NCBI GenBank assembly: GCA_002070455.1
Contig: MWDG01000022.1
Location: forward strand, 1 to 37,291
DNA from: Deltaproteobacteria bacterium ADurb.Bin151
GTDB lineage: Bacteria > Desulfobacterota > Syntrophia > Syntrophales > Smithellaceae
DNA: 37,291 nucleotides
Reading direction: 5' to 3'
In this document: one piece after another, positions 27,301 through 36,154 of the stretch
Layout of the letters: each line of letters begins with the position of its first letter
Position numbering within the stretch: the first letter of the stretch is position 1
Made by a program: the position numbers and the translations under genes
Notes under the pieces: generated by a model
Seen by the model: only the letters and a program-made list of their open reading frames with translations
What the model was told of the DNA's origin: nothing
Database searches by the model: none

Positions 27301-28615
27301 ATTCTTCGAGGAATGAACCGGTTCCTGCAGAACAGGCTTCGTTCATCGCGTAATCGATCGGGACCTTGTTTTTGAGAGAGACATACTTGGCATCCTGGCC
27401 TCCGATTTCAAAAATCGTGTCGATGTTGTCCCGGTAAAATGTGGTGCCTACGGCGTGCGCGATGATTTCATTATAGACGCCTGGTGTTTCGAGAAAAACG
27501 CCGAGGATCTCGCGCGATGAACCGGTCGTGGCGGCCAGGTTGATATTGATTTTTCCGTTGCCAATGTCTTCACGAATCTGCTTCTTCATTTGCACGAGGC
27601 AGTTCTTGAGGGAACGGACAGGATCGCCGTGCGTCCGTCCATAAAAGGACGCGGTAATCTCGTTGGTTTCGATGTCGATAAGGCAGGCTTTGGTTGTGGT
27701 CGAGCCGCCGTCCACACCAAGAATGTATTCACGACCGGCTACGACTTTACCTTTTTGGGAAGGGAGATACGTGACCCGGCCCTGAGCCGTCTGCAGGCTT
27801 TTGAATCTCTTAAACTGAATCTGGCTGCTTTTGAATAACTTTTCTGCAGACGGTAAGACACTTCCGGAGATTTCCGCCATCAGGGCTGCGCCATAAGCCT
27901 CGAAATACGGTGCCTCTTGGGGAACGATGAATTCGATTTGCGGCATTCGCTCCCGGATAAAGCGCAGGATGTATTGGTTTTGCGTTACCCCGCCAACAAG
28001 CAGCACGGTTCCTTTTTCGATTTTCGCTCTTTTGAGAAAATCGATGACTTTAACGGCCATGACATCGCTCAGCGACAGTACGATATCGCCGGTAGTGGCT
28101 TCACCTTTGTTGAGCCGGTGCGTGCAGTCGCTTTTCATGAAGACCGAGCAGCGCGAGGATAGCTTCAGGACGCGGCAGTCATCAGGAATGCTGTTGATAT
28201 CGCCCAGTCTCATATTCATCCGCGCCAGCTGCTGTTTGAAAAATTCTCCGGTTCCCGAGGCGCACTTGTTACCCGAGAAGCTGGTGATGATTTTGTTGTT
28301 GCTGTCGATGGTGTAGACAACCAGATCTTCTCCGCCCAGGGAAACCAGGGCGTCGATTTGGTGATTGATTTTTTGCAGGGCTTCCTCAATGCAAAGGGGT
28401 TCGATCACACTGCTGATATTCAATAGATGGCGACCCTCGGTACCGGTAACCAGGGCTTTCGTATCTGATGGTATGCTGTTGGCGGAGAGCATCTTGTTGA
28501 GAGTGTCAAGAAAATTGCCTTCATGAGGTTCAACGGCGCTCCAAACGATGCGATCCCCCTCCAGCATGGCCGCTTTTACGTTTGACGATCCGATATTGAT
28601 TCCTAAACTATGCAT
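24305..28615 (-). CDS. Giant acyl-CoA dehydratase activase-related protein (two BadF/HgdC domains plus DUF2229)
   Basis: The start is ATG 28615 (GGAG 5 nt upstream), giving about 1,436 residues; the open frame reaches back 11 codons further. Activase domain 1 (about 1-250) begins SLGINIGSSNVKAAML and contains Cys118, Cys156 and Cys164. Activase domain 2 (about 297-560) begins YILGVDGGSTTTKACL and contains CSAGTGSFLEES (Cys428) and Cys469. A Cys-rich linker follows (Cys590, 593, 597, 615). Next is a DUF2229-like region from about 660 (IVGIPRCFSIYTLWPFYSWF) and a long C-terminal part resembling dehydratase D-subunits. HgdC-type activases use ATP and a 4Fe-4S cluster to inject an electron into 2-hydroxyacyl-CoA dehydratases or benzoyl-CoA reductases. 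The partner of these giant fused forms is generally unknown, and no dehydratase subunit is adjacent. The gene appears monocistronic. Confidence 0.9.
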   Translation of the reverse strand: MHSLGINIGSSNVKAAMLEGDRIVWSAVEPHEGNFLDTLNKMLSANSIPSDTKALVTGTEGRHLLNISSVIEPLCIEEALQKINHQIDALVSLGGEDLVVYTIDSNNKIITSFSGNKCASGTGEFFKQQLARMNMRLGDINSIPDDCRVLKLSSRCSVFMKSDCTHRLNKGEATTGDIVLSLSDVMAVKVIDFLKRAKIEKGTVLLVGGVTQNQYILRFIRERMPQIEFIVPQEAPYFEAYGAALMAEISGSVLPSAEKLFKSSQIQFKRFKSLQTAQGRVTYLPSQKGKVVAGREYILGVDGGSTTTKACLIDIETNEITASFYGRTHGDPVRSLKNCLVQMKKQIREDIGNGKININLAATTGSSREILGVFLETPGVYNEIIAHAVGTTFYRDNIDTIFEIGGQDAKYVSLKNKVPIDYAMNEACSAGTGSFLEESAQGDLNIPEADQIGDIALAAKEPLKFGEHCSAFINSDIRNAIQQGASREDITAGIVTSIVSNYLNRVVGNRTIGKNIVLQGGVAKNKAVPLAFAMLLDKDILVPPDPELMGCFGVGILAKQKVAEGFLAKSSYDIDQILATDIVYEKEFQCKACDNFCPIRILNVNGHKYMFGGRCNKYANIRKKKVFNEAEVTDYIEKRNDILFKECAPDPATLVKKKDFIVGIPRCFSIYTLWPFYSWFFHTLGIETFVSQEISHEGTARVESSYCFPAEIAHGAVQDILNRNIDYVFLPHFRDMDSYEKTVHANFCPITQALPYYIKKAFPEIPENQYLTPVVSFMYGTKKAAEPFIEMAVSLGFSEAEAKNAFTVAHKKQMECFDRFTELGKQALEEARRAERPVIAILGRPYNSFTADANMGIPRKYTSRGYSIIPFDILPFADQAIYPNMYWYYGQQDMKAGTLLKNEDNIFVTYISNFSCAPDSFMLHYLKWIMGTKPFLILELDSHTADAGVDTRIEAFLDIIEGYRSKLTEIREERYDNGLRFINNPGEEIHIKNNFTGEKIPIKNNPRVVLLLSNMGRLSAELVGATLRGLGLNTKTMPVPDIYTLQMARNHASGKECLPSHLVLGSALKYLSSDQYRKDEIYILFVPTTTGPCRTGQYFVFYENLFKDLRLENVVVFTMDSDNSYTELGTEFTKYAWWAAVIGDYMKDVETSLRTCAADPVEAMKVYDQVWQKMISVAEQDITKVLPVLKDIADTISGIPLARKMEDCPKVLIVGEIYVRRDDFAVDELIQQFSRHGIVGKVSNVAEWFYYCDFVRHYELKKKLKLAPWYRRPFTREFRDIIDWRIEHVYKKHVEKNVRETLNSTGLVPHTPHDMNKIMKNAEKHFASHELHSEICISSGVAATAMMDGYSGIVNISPFACLIGRVIEGLYTPWARERKYPTISIEIDGNLLPPNVLSKLEIFMLNVKRFRGKGDSHSMVEHEGKTHAAIDRKIIR

Positions 28616-28740
28616 AAATACTCCGTAAAAAATTGTCCCTGTGGTCAATATTACGATTGATCCATGTCGTCAAGCACCAGATGTGATTTTTAAAACATCC
28701 TTTTATAAAATAAATGGTTAGAGAGATTCAATGAAAAAGA

Positions 28741-28778
28741 AAAAAGCAGCTGATTACGCTTGCAGTCAGCTGCTTTTT
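28741..28778. terminator. Terminator after atpB (bidirectional)
   Basis: AAAAAGCAGCTGA (28741-28753) pairs perfectly with TCAGCTGCTTTTT (28766-28778) over 13 bp with a 12-nt loop. Read leftward it lies about 65 nt after the atpB stop and before the activase gene, separating the two transcripts. Confidence 0.9.
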
Positions 28779-28843
28779 AAATCGAATATCAATAAGCTTC
28801 CGGGTTGGTCAGCACGATTTGTTTTGCCAAATCCCGTTTGGTG

Positions 28844-29515
28844 TTAATGGCCTTCTTCCATCGCGCCGCCGATATACATCATCGCCAGAAGCATGAAAAC
28901 CAGCGTCTGGACAACCGACGTAAAGATCATCAAAAACATAATGGGCAGCGGAACAATCAGAGGTACCAGAAGAAGGACAACCAGAAGAACGATGTCTTCA
29001 CCGGCTATGTTGCCGAAGAGACGGAAAGTCAGGGACAATGGACGCGACAGGTGACTGATGACTTCAATCGGCAGCATCAGCGGAATCAGCCACCAGACAG
29101 GTCCCAGGAATTGTTTGAAATATTTGAAACCGTGCGTGATGACGCCGACGACATGCGTGGAGAAAAAGACGACGAGCGCCATGGCCAGGTTCGTGTTGAT
29201 GTTGGCCGTGGGTGATTCAAATCCGGGAATGATTCCAATGAGGTTGCTTGTTAAAATAAACAATCCCAGTGTGGCAATCAGGGGGAAAAATTTCTTCCCG
29301 TGTTCTCCCATGGTATCGACCAGCAGGGAATGAAGGCCATCCACGATTACTTCCATCACATTTTGTATGCGGCCCGGATAGACCTGAAGGTTACGGGTGG
29401 CCAGAAACGAGAGTACGGCCAATATCAGCATCACGAAGAGAGTGTTGAAAACGATGGTCATATTAATGCCCATATCGTGCAACCAAGAAGTATGGAAGAA
29501 TATTAGGGGTTCCAT
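28844..29515 (-). CDS. atpB: ATP synthase F0 subunit a
   Basis: Subunit a forms the ion half-channels beside the c-ring. The 223-residue protein has five or six membrane segments. The essential arginine lies in SLTFRLFGN, and [12 protein letters not shown] precedes it, both universally conserved. GTG/ATG ambiguity does not arise: ATG 29515 fits the family N-terminus ([14 protein letters not shown]). GGAGG is 14 nt upstream, rather far. It is the last gene of the atpZ-atpI-atpB set, ended by the terminator at 28741. Unusually, subunit c is not downstream; atpE lies about 6 kb away on the other strand. Confidence 0.96.
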   Translation of the reverse strand: MEPLIFFHTSWLHDMGINMTIVFNTLFVMLILAVLSFLATRNLQVYPGRIQNVMEVIVDGLHSLLVDTMGEHGKKFFPLIATLGLFILTSNLIGIIPGFESPTANINTNLAMALVVFFSTHVVGVITHGFKYFKQFLGPVWWLIPLMLPIEVISHLSRPLSLTFRLFGNIAGEDIVLLVVLLLVPLIVPLPIMFLMIFTSVVQTLVFMLLAMMYIGGAMEEGH

Positions 29516-29521
29516 TTGTGT

Positions 29522-29917
29522 CTAACTAACCTCCTCAATTAAGTTTTTTTTTGCCAGTGTTGTGATCACAGTGAAAGTGACATTAATCACAACCACGGAA
29601 AGTCCAATGAGTAGTCCGACGACATGAACCGTATCGGCGGCAAGCAGAAAATATACGACCACGCCGGTCAGCGCCAGACGGATGTAATACTTCATCATGG
29701 TTGGTCGTTTCACATTTCCGGAAAGATTTTTAAAGAGATTCTGCAGGCCGTATTCCATGCCGTGAAAATTAAGAATGCTGATAAAGCCGCCAAGAAGAAT
29801 TCCCAGGGAAAACTTAAACGGAGCGAAAAACAGAGAGGGAATGAATAGAATTGCCAGAATGATCCAGTTGGCGATTTCAAGTTTTCTTTGGAGCGGGTCT
29901 TTGACGATGGGGTTCAC
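29522..29917 (-). CDS. atpI: ATP synthase subunit I (AtpI-type assembly protein)
   Basis: This 131-residue protein with four hydrophobic segments matches the ATP-synt_I family in size, position and pattern (LEIANWIILAILFIPSL, GILLGGFISILNF, MKYYIRLALTGVVVYFLL). AtpI assists c-ring assembly or Mg2+ uptake in some bacteria. The start is GTG at 29917, within the 3' end of atpZ (41-nt overlap), so translational coupling is likely. atpB begins 6 nt downstream of its stop codon. Confidence 0.85.
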   Translation of the reverse strand: MNPIVKDPLQRKLEIANWIILAILFIPSLFFAPFKFSLGILLGGFISILNFHGMEYGLQNLFKNLSGNVKRPTMMKYYIRLALTGVVVYFLLAADTVHVVGLLIGLSVVVINVTFTVITTLAKKNLIEEVS

Positions 29918-30161
29918 TTTTCAAACTCTTTATGATGAATTCTTCATCCGTGAAATTTCTTTTTATTAAAACATAAATGTTACGAAAACCGGCCGAAATA
30001 CCGATCGCAAGAAAGACGACCGTAAAAGCATAGCCGGAGTCAAATTTCCTGTCCAACCAAGTTCCTAAAAGGAGGCAGCCAAAAATCGCCAGAACCATTG
30101 CGATTCCAATGCTGCTGGCGTAAGCCATCTGGATGCTCAATTTTTTGGTTTCGCTATCCAT
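29877..30161 (-). CDS. atpZ: AtpZ-type small F0 assembly/ion transport protein
   Basis: This 94-residue protein has two membrane helices (MAYASSIGIAMVLAIFGCLL and AFTVVFLAIGISAGFRNIYVL) joined by the motif GTWLDRKFDSG. This is the AtpZ/AtpI-like signature G-x-x-LD-x-x-F. Such genes head F0 operons and may act with AtpI in Mg2+/Ca2+ transport or assembly. The start is ATG 30161 with AAGGAT 13 nt upstream. It lies 60 nt after fcl on the same strand with no terminator seen, so it may be co-transcribed with the sugar genes. Confidence 0.85.
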   Translation of the reverse strand: MDSETKKLSIQMAYASSIGIAMVLAIFGCLLLGTWLDRKFDSGYAFTVVFLAIGISAGFRNIYVLIKRNFTDEEFIIKSLKSEPHRQRPAPKKT

Positions 30162-30221
30162 TTAGTGATGCGATCCTTAACATGCGTGATGGGCAAAGTC
30201 AATCAAAAACATGACTGCCGT

Positions 30222-31172
<951 letters not shown>

Positions 31173-31193
31173 TTACTCCTCTTGAATTTTATA

Positions 31194-32225
31194 TTAACTG
31201 ATTCTTTCAACATTTGCACAGGAATAACCTGCATCCAGCAAGGTCTTTTCTTTTTTGGCCAATTCCAGATCAGCCGCGACCATCATATCAACGAGCTGGT
31301 CAAATGTAACCTTTGGCTCCCAGCTCAGTGCTTTTCTCGCCTTGGAGGCGTCACCCAGCAGAACGTCAACCTCTGTGGGACGGAAATACCGGGGATCGAT
31401 CGCGACGTGTCGGGCGTAATCAAGATCCAGCTTGGCAAAGACCTTTTCGGCAAATTCCCGTACGGAGTGAGTTTCACCGGTTGCGATGACATAGTCATCC
31501 GGTTTTTCCTGCTGGAGCATCAGCCACATCGCTTCCACGAAGTCGCCGGCAAAGCCCCAGTCCCTTTTTGCATCGAGATTGCCCAGATAGAGCTTGTCCC
31601 GGATGCCCAGTTTGATTTGCGTTGCCGCACGGGTGATTTTTCGGGTCACGAAGGTTTCGCCGCGCCTCGGCGATTCGTGGTTGAACAGGATACCGTTGGT
31701 AGCGAAAATACCGTAGGCGTCGCGGTAGTTCTGTACAATATGATAGGCGTAAACTTTTGCGGCGGCATAGGGACTGCGCGGCTGAAACGGTGTGTTTTCA
31801 CTTTGCGGCGGCGGTGCGGCGCCGAACATTTCGCTGGAGGATGCCTGATAAAATTTTGTCTTGATACCGGTTTTCCGGATGGATTCCAGGATCCTAAGCG
31901 TTCCCAATCCAGTGATGTCTCCGGTGTATTCAGGCATGTCGAAGCTCACACGTACGTGGCTTTGTGCGCCTAAATGATAAATTTCATCGGGATTGATGGC
32001 GGAAAGCAGATCCATGAGTTGCCCGGAAACACTCAGGTCACCATAATGCAGAAATAATTTTGCGTCCGGTTCGTGGGAATCCCGATACAGATGATCGATC
32101 CGGTCCGTGTTGAAAGTGCTGGAGCGGCGAATCAAACCGTGAACTTCATATCCCTTTTCTAAAAGGAGCTGTGCAAGATACGATCCATCCTGCCCTGTGA
32201 TTCCGGTAATAAATGCTTTCTTCAT
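31194..32225 (-). CDS. gmd: GDP-mannose 4,6-dehydratase
   Basis: Gmd converts GDP-mannose to GDP-4-keto-6-deoxy-D-mannose, the first committed step to GDP-fucose, rhamnose-type or perosamine sugars. The NADP site [15 protein letters not shown] is near residue 7. [32 protein letters not shown] and QASSSEMFG are conserved, and the catalytic YAAAK follows in [12 protein letters not shown]. Length is 343. ATG 32225 follows AGAGGA. With fcl it should supply GDP-L-fucose for surface polysaccharide. A dispersed repeat (32246-32279) lies just upstream of its ribosome binding site. Confidence 0.97.
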   Translation of the reverse strand: MKKAFITGITGQDGSYLAQLLLEKGYEVHGLIRRSSTFNTDRIDHLYRDSHEPDAKLFLHYGDLSVSGQLMDLLSAINPDEIYHLGAQSHVRVSFDMPEYTGDITGLGTLRILESIRKTGIKTKFYQASSSEMFGAAPPPQSENTPFQPRSPYAAAKVYAYHIVQNYRDAYGIFATNGILFNHESPRRGETFVTRKITRAATQIKLGIRDKLYLGNLDAKRDWGFAGDFVEAMWLMLQQEKPDDYVIATGETHSVREFAEKVFAKLDLDYARHVAIDPRYFRPTEVDVLLGDASKARKALSWEPKVTFDQLVDMMVAADLELAKKEKTLLDAGYSCANVERIS

Positions 32226-32245
32226 AAATATCCTCTTTCCTTTTT

Positions 32246-32279
32246 CCTCGTCCCTTAGGTCGCTGAGCCTGTCGAAGCG
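32246..32279 (-). repeat. Dispersed repeat, copy B (inverted relative to copy A)
   Basis: This stretch matches 11771-11804 on the opposite strand (34 nt, three mismatches, 22 nt identical). It occupies most of the 68-nt gap between the nucleotide-sugar dehydrogenase and gmd. Confidence 0.7.
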
Positions 32280-32293
32280 CCCCTTGAACCTTT

Positions 32294-33613
32294 TTATAGT
32301 CTCCAGTAATTGATGCCCAGTGACTTTGCCTGCACAGGCTCAAAGACGGCCTTGATATCGAGAAGAATCGGTCTGTTTTTACGGCACAGGGAAGCAATTT
32401 TTTCGATGCCCAGTTCCATGTATTCGCGGTGTGCCACAGCAAGAATTACCGCTTCCACGTCCTTTATCGCTTTCAACGACACCGGCTCAATTCCGCAGTG
32501 TTCACGTGCTTCCTCAGGTATAGCCAGCGGATCATGCGCCATGACGGTCACACCATAGTCTTTCAACTCGTTGATAATATCAACAACCCGGGTATTTCGC
32601 AAATCGGGAACATTTTCTTTAAAGGACAGTCCCAGGATCGCCACGCGGGCTTTCTTCACCTGGATATCGGCAGCTATCAGCATCTTGACCGTTCGTTCTG
32701 CAACATACTTGCCCATGTTGTCATTGATCCTGCGTCCCGAAAGAATGACCTCGGGACGATAACCGATGCTTTCGGCTTTGTACGTCAGATAGTATGGATC
32801 AACTCCGATGCAATGGCCGCCCACCAGGCCCGGACGAAAATTAAGGAAGTTCCATTTTGTTCCGGCAGCCTCCAGGACTTCGAGGGTGTCGATACCCATT
32901 TTGTTGAAGATGATAGCCAACTCGTTCATCAGCGCGATATTGATGTCACGCTGCGTGTTTTCGATGACCTTGGCGGCTTCCGCGACCTTGATGGAAGATG
33001 CCCGGTGCAGGCGGACCTTCACCACGGCTCCGTAGATTCCTTCGAGCAGGTTCAGTGTTTCAGCATCGGATGCGGAAATGATCTTGACCGTATTGCTTAC
33101 TGTGTGGACTTTATCCCCCGGGTTGATGCGTTCGGGGGAGTAGCCGACTGTAAAGTCCCTGCCCAATTTCAGTTTGGATTCACGCTCCAGGATGGGGACG
33201 CAGATGTCTTCCGTAACACCGGGGTAAACAGTGGACTCATAGACCACACAGGAACCCGCTGTAAGATGCCTGCCGATAATGGCCGAAGCATTTTCCATCG
33301 CGCCGAGATCGGGAACGTGAAAGTGGTCAACCGGTGTTGGAACGGCTACGATAAAAAGTTTGCAACCGGCAAGGTCTGCCGGTTTGGACGTGAAGTGAAT
33401 GTTTGCCTTTTTTAATTCTCCGTCGGACAGTTCCATCGTCCGGTCGTGGCCTTTTTTCAATTCGGCGACATTGGCCTCGCTGATATCAAAACCAATCACT
33501 GTAAAATGACGTGAAAGATGGGCGGCCAGTGGCAGGCCGACATATCCAAGGCCGACGATGGCAATTTTATTTTTTCCGGCGTAAAATGACTGGGCTTTCA
33601 GAGATTTTTTCAT
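32294..33613 (-). CDS. UDP-N-acetylhexosamine 6-dehydrogenase (WbpA/TviB-type)
   Basis: The enzyme oxidises the C6 hydroxyl of a UDP-HexNAc (GlcNAc or GalNAc) to the uronic acid with [17 protein letters not shown] (17-30) is the Rossmann motif and [16 protein letters not shown] (265-280) holds the catalytic Cys268. [16 protein letters not shown] is typical of the TviB/WbpA subgroup rather than UDP-glucose dehydrogenases. The C-terminal substrate domain carries [16 protein letters not shown]. Length is 439. The exact sugar is not determinable here. A TTGACA promoter precedes it. It heads the gmd-fcl cluster, so the products are UDP-HexNAcA and GDP-fucose for LPS or capsule. Confidence 0.93.
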   Translation of the reverse strand: MKKSLKAQSFYAGKNKIAIVGLGYVGLPLAAHLSRHFTVIGFDISEANVAELKKGHDRTMELSDGELKKANIHFTSKPADLAGCKLFIVAVPTPVDHFHVPDLGAMENASAIIGRHLTAGSCVVYESTVYPGVTEDICVPILERESKLKLGRDFTVGYSPERINPGDKVHTVSNTVKIISASDAETLNLLEGIYGAVVKVRLHRASSIKVAEAAKVIENTQRDINIALMNELAIIFNKMGIDTLEVLEAAGTKWNFLNFRPGLVGGHCIGVDPYYLTYKAESIGYRPEVILSGRRINDNMGKYVAERTVKMLIAADIQVKKARVAILGLSFKENVPDLRNTRVVDIINELKDYGVTVMAHDPLAIPEEAREHCGIEPVSLKAIKDVEAVILAVAHREYMELGIEKIASLCRKNRPILLDIKAVFEPVQAKSLGINYWRL

Positions 33614-33658
33614 TTATATTCCTCGATTCCCGCACCTTTATGTGAAACGGCATGACCT

Positions 33659-33685
33659 ATTATCGTATTGATTGTCACTTGTCAA
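33659..33685 (-). promoter_or_regulatory. Candidate promoter for the nucleotide-sugar operon
   Basis: Read leftward, TTGACA (33680-33685) is followed by GATAAT (33659-33664) with a 15-nt spacer. An alternative -10, TAATAG, gives 17 nt. It lies between hemL and the dehydrogenase, about 46 nt before the start codon. Confidence 0.55.
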
Positions 33686-33693
33686 TGCACTGG

Positions 33694-34977
33694 TCACAGA
33701 TTCTTCAATGTTTTGGAGCAGGCATCCAGTGTCCGTTCCATATCCTCTGCTGTGTGGGCAAAAGAGAGGAAACCGGCCTCAAATTGAGACGGTGCCAGCC
33801 ATATCCTGTTTTTGAGCATGCCGTGGAAATAACGTGCATAAAGGCCGGTGTCTGATTTCAACGCGCTGTTCAGATCGTTTACCGGTCCTTCCTGGAAAAA
33901 AACGGTGAACATCGAATAGATTCTGTTGATACAGGCGGCGATGCCATGTCCTGCAAAGAGTTTTTCCATTTCCTGGCAAAGGCCATCGGCCAGGTCAGAC
34001 ATTGATTTGTAGGAAGCCGCTTTCCATTGCAAAATCTTGAGGGTGGCAATGCCGGCACTCATGGCCAAAGGGTTGCCGGATAGCGTTCCCGCCTGATAGA
34101 CATCACCCGTCGGCGCAAGTTGCTCCATGATTTCCTTTTTACCGCCCAGGGCGCCCACCGGCAGTCCGCCACCGATAATTTTCCCCAGACATGTCAGATC
34201 AGGCTCAATGCCAATCAGGTTCTGGTATCCGCCAAAGAAAAAGCGGAATCCCGTGATGACTTCGTCAAAAATAAGAACCGTGCCGTTTTCAGACGTCAGT
34301 TCGCGCAGTTTTTTCAGGAAACCTTCCTGCGGCACGACAACGCCCATATTGCCGGCAACCGGCTCCACGATGACGGCGGCCAATTGATCGGTATAGCATT
34401 GAAAGGCTTCTTCAAGTGCGGATGGATCATTGTAGGGCAGGCTCAGTGTCAGTTTTGCGAGTTCTTCGGGAATCCCCGGGGAGCCGGGAATCCCCAGCGT
34501 TGTGACGCCGGAACCGGCCTTGATTAACAGGGAATCGGTATGACCGTGATAGCACCCGTCAAATTTTATAATCTTTTTTCGCCCCGTGTGCCCGCGGGCC
34601 AGACGCACGGCCGTCATGGCCGCTTCCGTTCCCGAACTGGTCATTCGTACCCTTTGAATGGATGGTATAGCTTCGCTGATCAGCTTTGCCATTTGCGTTT
34701 CGGCATCTGTCGGCGCCCCGAAACTGGTTCCATGACGGGTGGCCTGGCAGATGGCGTCAATGACATCCGGATGGGCGTGTCCTAGAATCATCGGCCCCCA
34801 GGAAAGAACGTAGTCGATGTATTCTTTGCCCGTGGAATCGTAGATCCGGCTGCCCTTTGCATGGCTTGCAAAAACGGGGTCACCCCCTACCGATTTCCAC
34901 GCACGGACAGGTGAATTCACGCCTCCGGCGATTACCCGGCCGGCCGCTTCAAAAAGATTTTCATTTGTCGGGGTCAT
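33694..34977 (-). CDS. hemL: Glutamate-1-semialdehyde 2,1-aminomutase
   Basis: HemL makes 5-aminolevulinate from glutamate-1-semialdehyde, supplying all tetrapyrroles. It is a fold-type I PLP enzyme. Landmarks are GGVNSPVRAWK near 19-29, VRMTSSGTEAAMTAVRLARG near 110-129, FDGCYHGHTDSLL, FDEVITGFR (PLP Asp) and the Schiff-base lysine Lys266 in CLGKIIGGGLPVGA. Length (427) is standard. The start ATG 34977 shares one base with the ahb stop in TGATG, so translation is coupled; GGAG is about 8 nt upstream. An upstream TTG would add one residue. Confidence 0.97.
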   Translation of the reverse strand: MTPTNENLFEAAGRVIAGGVNSPVRAWKSVGGDPVFASHAKGSRIYDSTGKEYIDYVLSWGPMILGHAHPDVIDAICQATRHGTSFGAPTDAETQMAKLISEAIPSIQRVRMTSSGTEAAMTAVRLARGHTGRKKIIKFDGCYHGHTDSLLIKAGSGVTTLGIPGSPGIPEELAKLTLSLPYNDPSALEEAFQCYTDQLAAVIVEPVAGNMGVVVPQEGFLKKLRELTSENGTVLIFDEVITGFRFFFGGYQNLIGIEPDLTCLGKIIGGGLPVGALGGKKEIMEQLAPTGDVYQAGTLSGNPLAMSAGIATLKILQWKAASYKSMSDLADGLCQEMEKLFAGHGIAACINRIYSMFTVFFQEGPVNDLNSALKSDTGLYARYFHGMLKNRIWLAPSQFEAGFLSFAHTAEDMERTLDACSKTLKNL

Positions 34978-35444
34978 CAAAAATACTCCGGTGATGTTTT
35001 TTTGTATTCCTGAAGGCTTTCCAGGACAAGATAATCATTACAGGAGATCTGCTGACTCATCGTGTCGATCAGGGAACCGATACCGTCATTCTGAGTGTGC
35101 AGCATGGTAAAAAGATTATATTTATTTTGAAAAGCGGGACATCTTTCATAACAATGGGTTATGAAAGATAATGAGGAAAATGCCTGCCCGGCTTCTTCTA
35201 TTGCGTCGGGCGGTACCGACCAAACGACAAGCGCGTTTTTGTGGTAGCCCGCTTTCTGGTGACGCAGGATCGCTCCGAATTTTCTCAGGATTCCTTCCGC
35301 AGAGAGTTCTTTTAACAGCTCAAATAGCTGAATAGTTGTCAGACCGCAGGCATCGGCGATTTGTGTAAACGGCCTGTCGATGATCGGCAGGTCCTTCTGG
35401 AGGAACTTTAATGCATTTTTCTCCGGTATTGTTAATGTTTTCAT
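34977..35444 (-). CDS. Siroheme decarboxylase subunit (AhbA/AhbB, Lrp/AsnC-like)
   Basis: This 155-residue protein resembles Lrp/AsnC regulators but matches the AhbA/AhbB/NirD-like enzyme family. An N-terminal winged-helix-like part (about 1-60) ends in RKFGAILRHQKAGYHKNALVVW. HCYERCP (97-103) and YNLFTMLH (109-116) are the family's substrate-pocket segments, and EYKKTSPEYF closes it. The Ahb heterodimer removes two acetate carboxylates from siroheme to give didecarboxysiroheme, in the alternative heme pathway of sulfate reducers and archaea. Only one subunit is visible, and AhbA cannot be told from AhbB. Coupling to hemL supports a tetrapyrrole role rather than gene regulation. Confidence 0.82.
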   Translation of the reverse strand: MKTLTIPEKNALKFLQKDLPIIDRPFTQIADACGLTTIQLFELLKELSAEGILRKFGAILRHQKAGYHKNALVVWSVPPDAIEEAGQAFSSLSFITHCYERCPAFQNKYNLFTMLHTQNDGIGSLIDTMSQQISCNDYLVLESLQEYKKTSPEYF

Positions 35445-35468
35445 GACTGCTTCTTTTATCCTGCCTGC

Positions 35469-35497
35469 ATTATAAAATCAAGACAAGCCTTTGTGAA
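35469..35497 (-). promoter_or_regulatory. Promoter of the ahb-hemL operon
   Basis: Read leftward, TTCACA (35492-35497) is followed after exactly 17 nt by the consensus TATAAT (35469-35474). The start codon lies about 25 nt further on, giving a short leader. Confidence 0.7.
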
Positions 35498-35517
35498 AAA
35501 AATTTTGTAAATATTTC

Positions 35518-35546
35518 TTGACAATCGGTTCATGGATCGTTAAAAA
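35518..35546 (+). promoter_or_regulatory. Candidate promoter of atpE
   Basis: TTGACA (35518-35523) and TAAAAA (35541-35546) are spaced by 17 nt and diverge from the ahb promoter. The predicted leader is about 100 nt and includes an unused AAGGAGG at 35581-35587 with no start codon at the proper distance. Confidence 0.55.
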
Positions 35547-35652
35547 GGACTAAAATGACCGGCAGTCGTTAATTTAAGGAAAGGAGGTAAAAATACAGAC
35601 CTGACGATTGCGGTGATTTAAATTGCTTCAACAAAAAAACAGGAGGCTTTAA

Positions 35653-36027
35653 ATGAAAAAAAGTTTAATTTATTCCGTATTGGCAATGGCGTTGGTGATT
35701 GTTTCTGCTCCTTTTGTAATGGCGGCTCCCGAAGCGGCGGCTGCGGCTCCTGCAGCGGGTGTTGATTACACAAAAGCCATCATCGTTGGCTGTTCTCTGC
35801 TTGCAGCTGGTATCGCTATTGCTTTTGGAACCATTGGAACCGGTAATGGTATGGGCGCCGGTCTGAATGGCGCAACAAACGCCGTTGGTAGAAATCCTGA
35901 AGCCCAGGGCAAGATCCTCCTCACCATGATGGTTGGTCTGGCCATGATCGAATCTCTGGCGATTTACGCGCTGGTTATCGCGCTGATCGTGCTTTACGCC
36001 AATCCGCTTTTGAAGTACATTGGCTAA
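35653..36027 (+). CDS. atpE: ATP synthase F0 subunit c with N-terminal signal-like extension
   Basis: This gene encodes the c-ring proteolipid. The 124 residues comprise a signal-peptide-like start (MKKSLIYSVLAMALVIVSAP, ending near VMAAPEAA), an Ala/Pro-rich linker, then the two-helix hairpin. TM1 has the Gly-rich FGTIGTGNGMGAG, the loop is GRNPEA, and TM2 holds the ion-carrying Glu100 in MIESLAIYALV. Compared with the Na+ enzyme of Ilyobacter, Ser101 and Tyr105 are kept, but the Na+-ligand Gln is Met67 and the Thr after Ser is Leu102. Proton coupling is therefore more likely. AGGAGG lies 6 nt before the ATG. It has its own promoter and terminator and is separated from atpB. Confidence 0.95.
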   Translation: MKKSLIYSVLAMALVIVSAPFVMAAPEAAAAAPAAGVDYTKAIIVGCSLLAAGIAIAFGTIGTGNGMGAGLNGATNAVGRNPEAQGKILLTMMVGLAMIESLAIYALVIALIVLYANPLLKYIG

Positions 36028-36054
36028 GAAAATCTTTTTATTGATATTATAAAC

Positions 36055-36093
36055 AGGGAGGGGGAGCGTACATCGACTTTCTCTCCCTTTTTT
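36055..36093 (+). terminator. Intrinsic terminator of atpE
   Basis: AGGGAGGGGGAG (36055-36066) pairs with CTTTCTCTCCCT (36077-36088), including three G-U pairs, with a 10-nt loop and a T-tract. It begins 28 nt after the atpE stop. Confidence 0.85.
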
Positions 36094-36154
36094 AGTTATA
36101 CTCAAACAGGACAAGAGAAGCGCAGGCAAGTTTGTTAGTCTATCTTATCCCCGA

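Noticed and set aside
32429..33415. 328-codon open frame on the plus strand
   Set aside because: Antisense to the nucleotide-sugar dehydrogenase, which is complete.
34977..35444. Lrp/AsnC transcriptional regulator
   Set aside because: The winged-helix resemblance is shared by siroheme decarboxylases. The AILRHQKAGYHKNA, HCYER and KKTSPEYF segments and the hemL coupling favour the enzyme.
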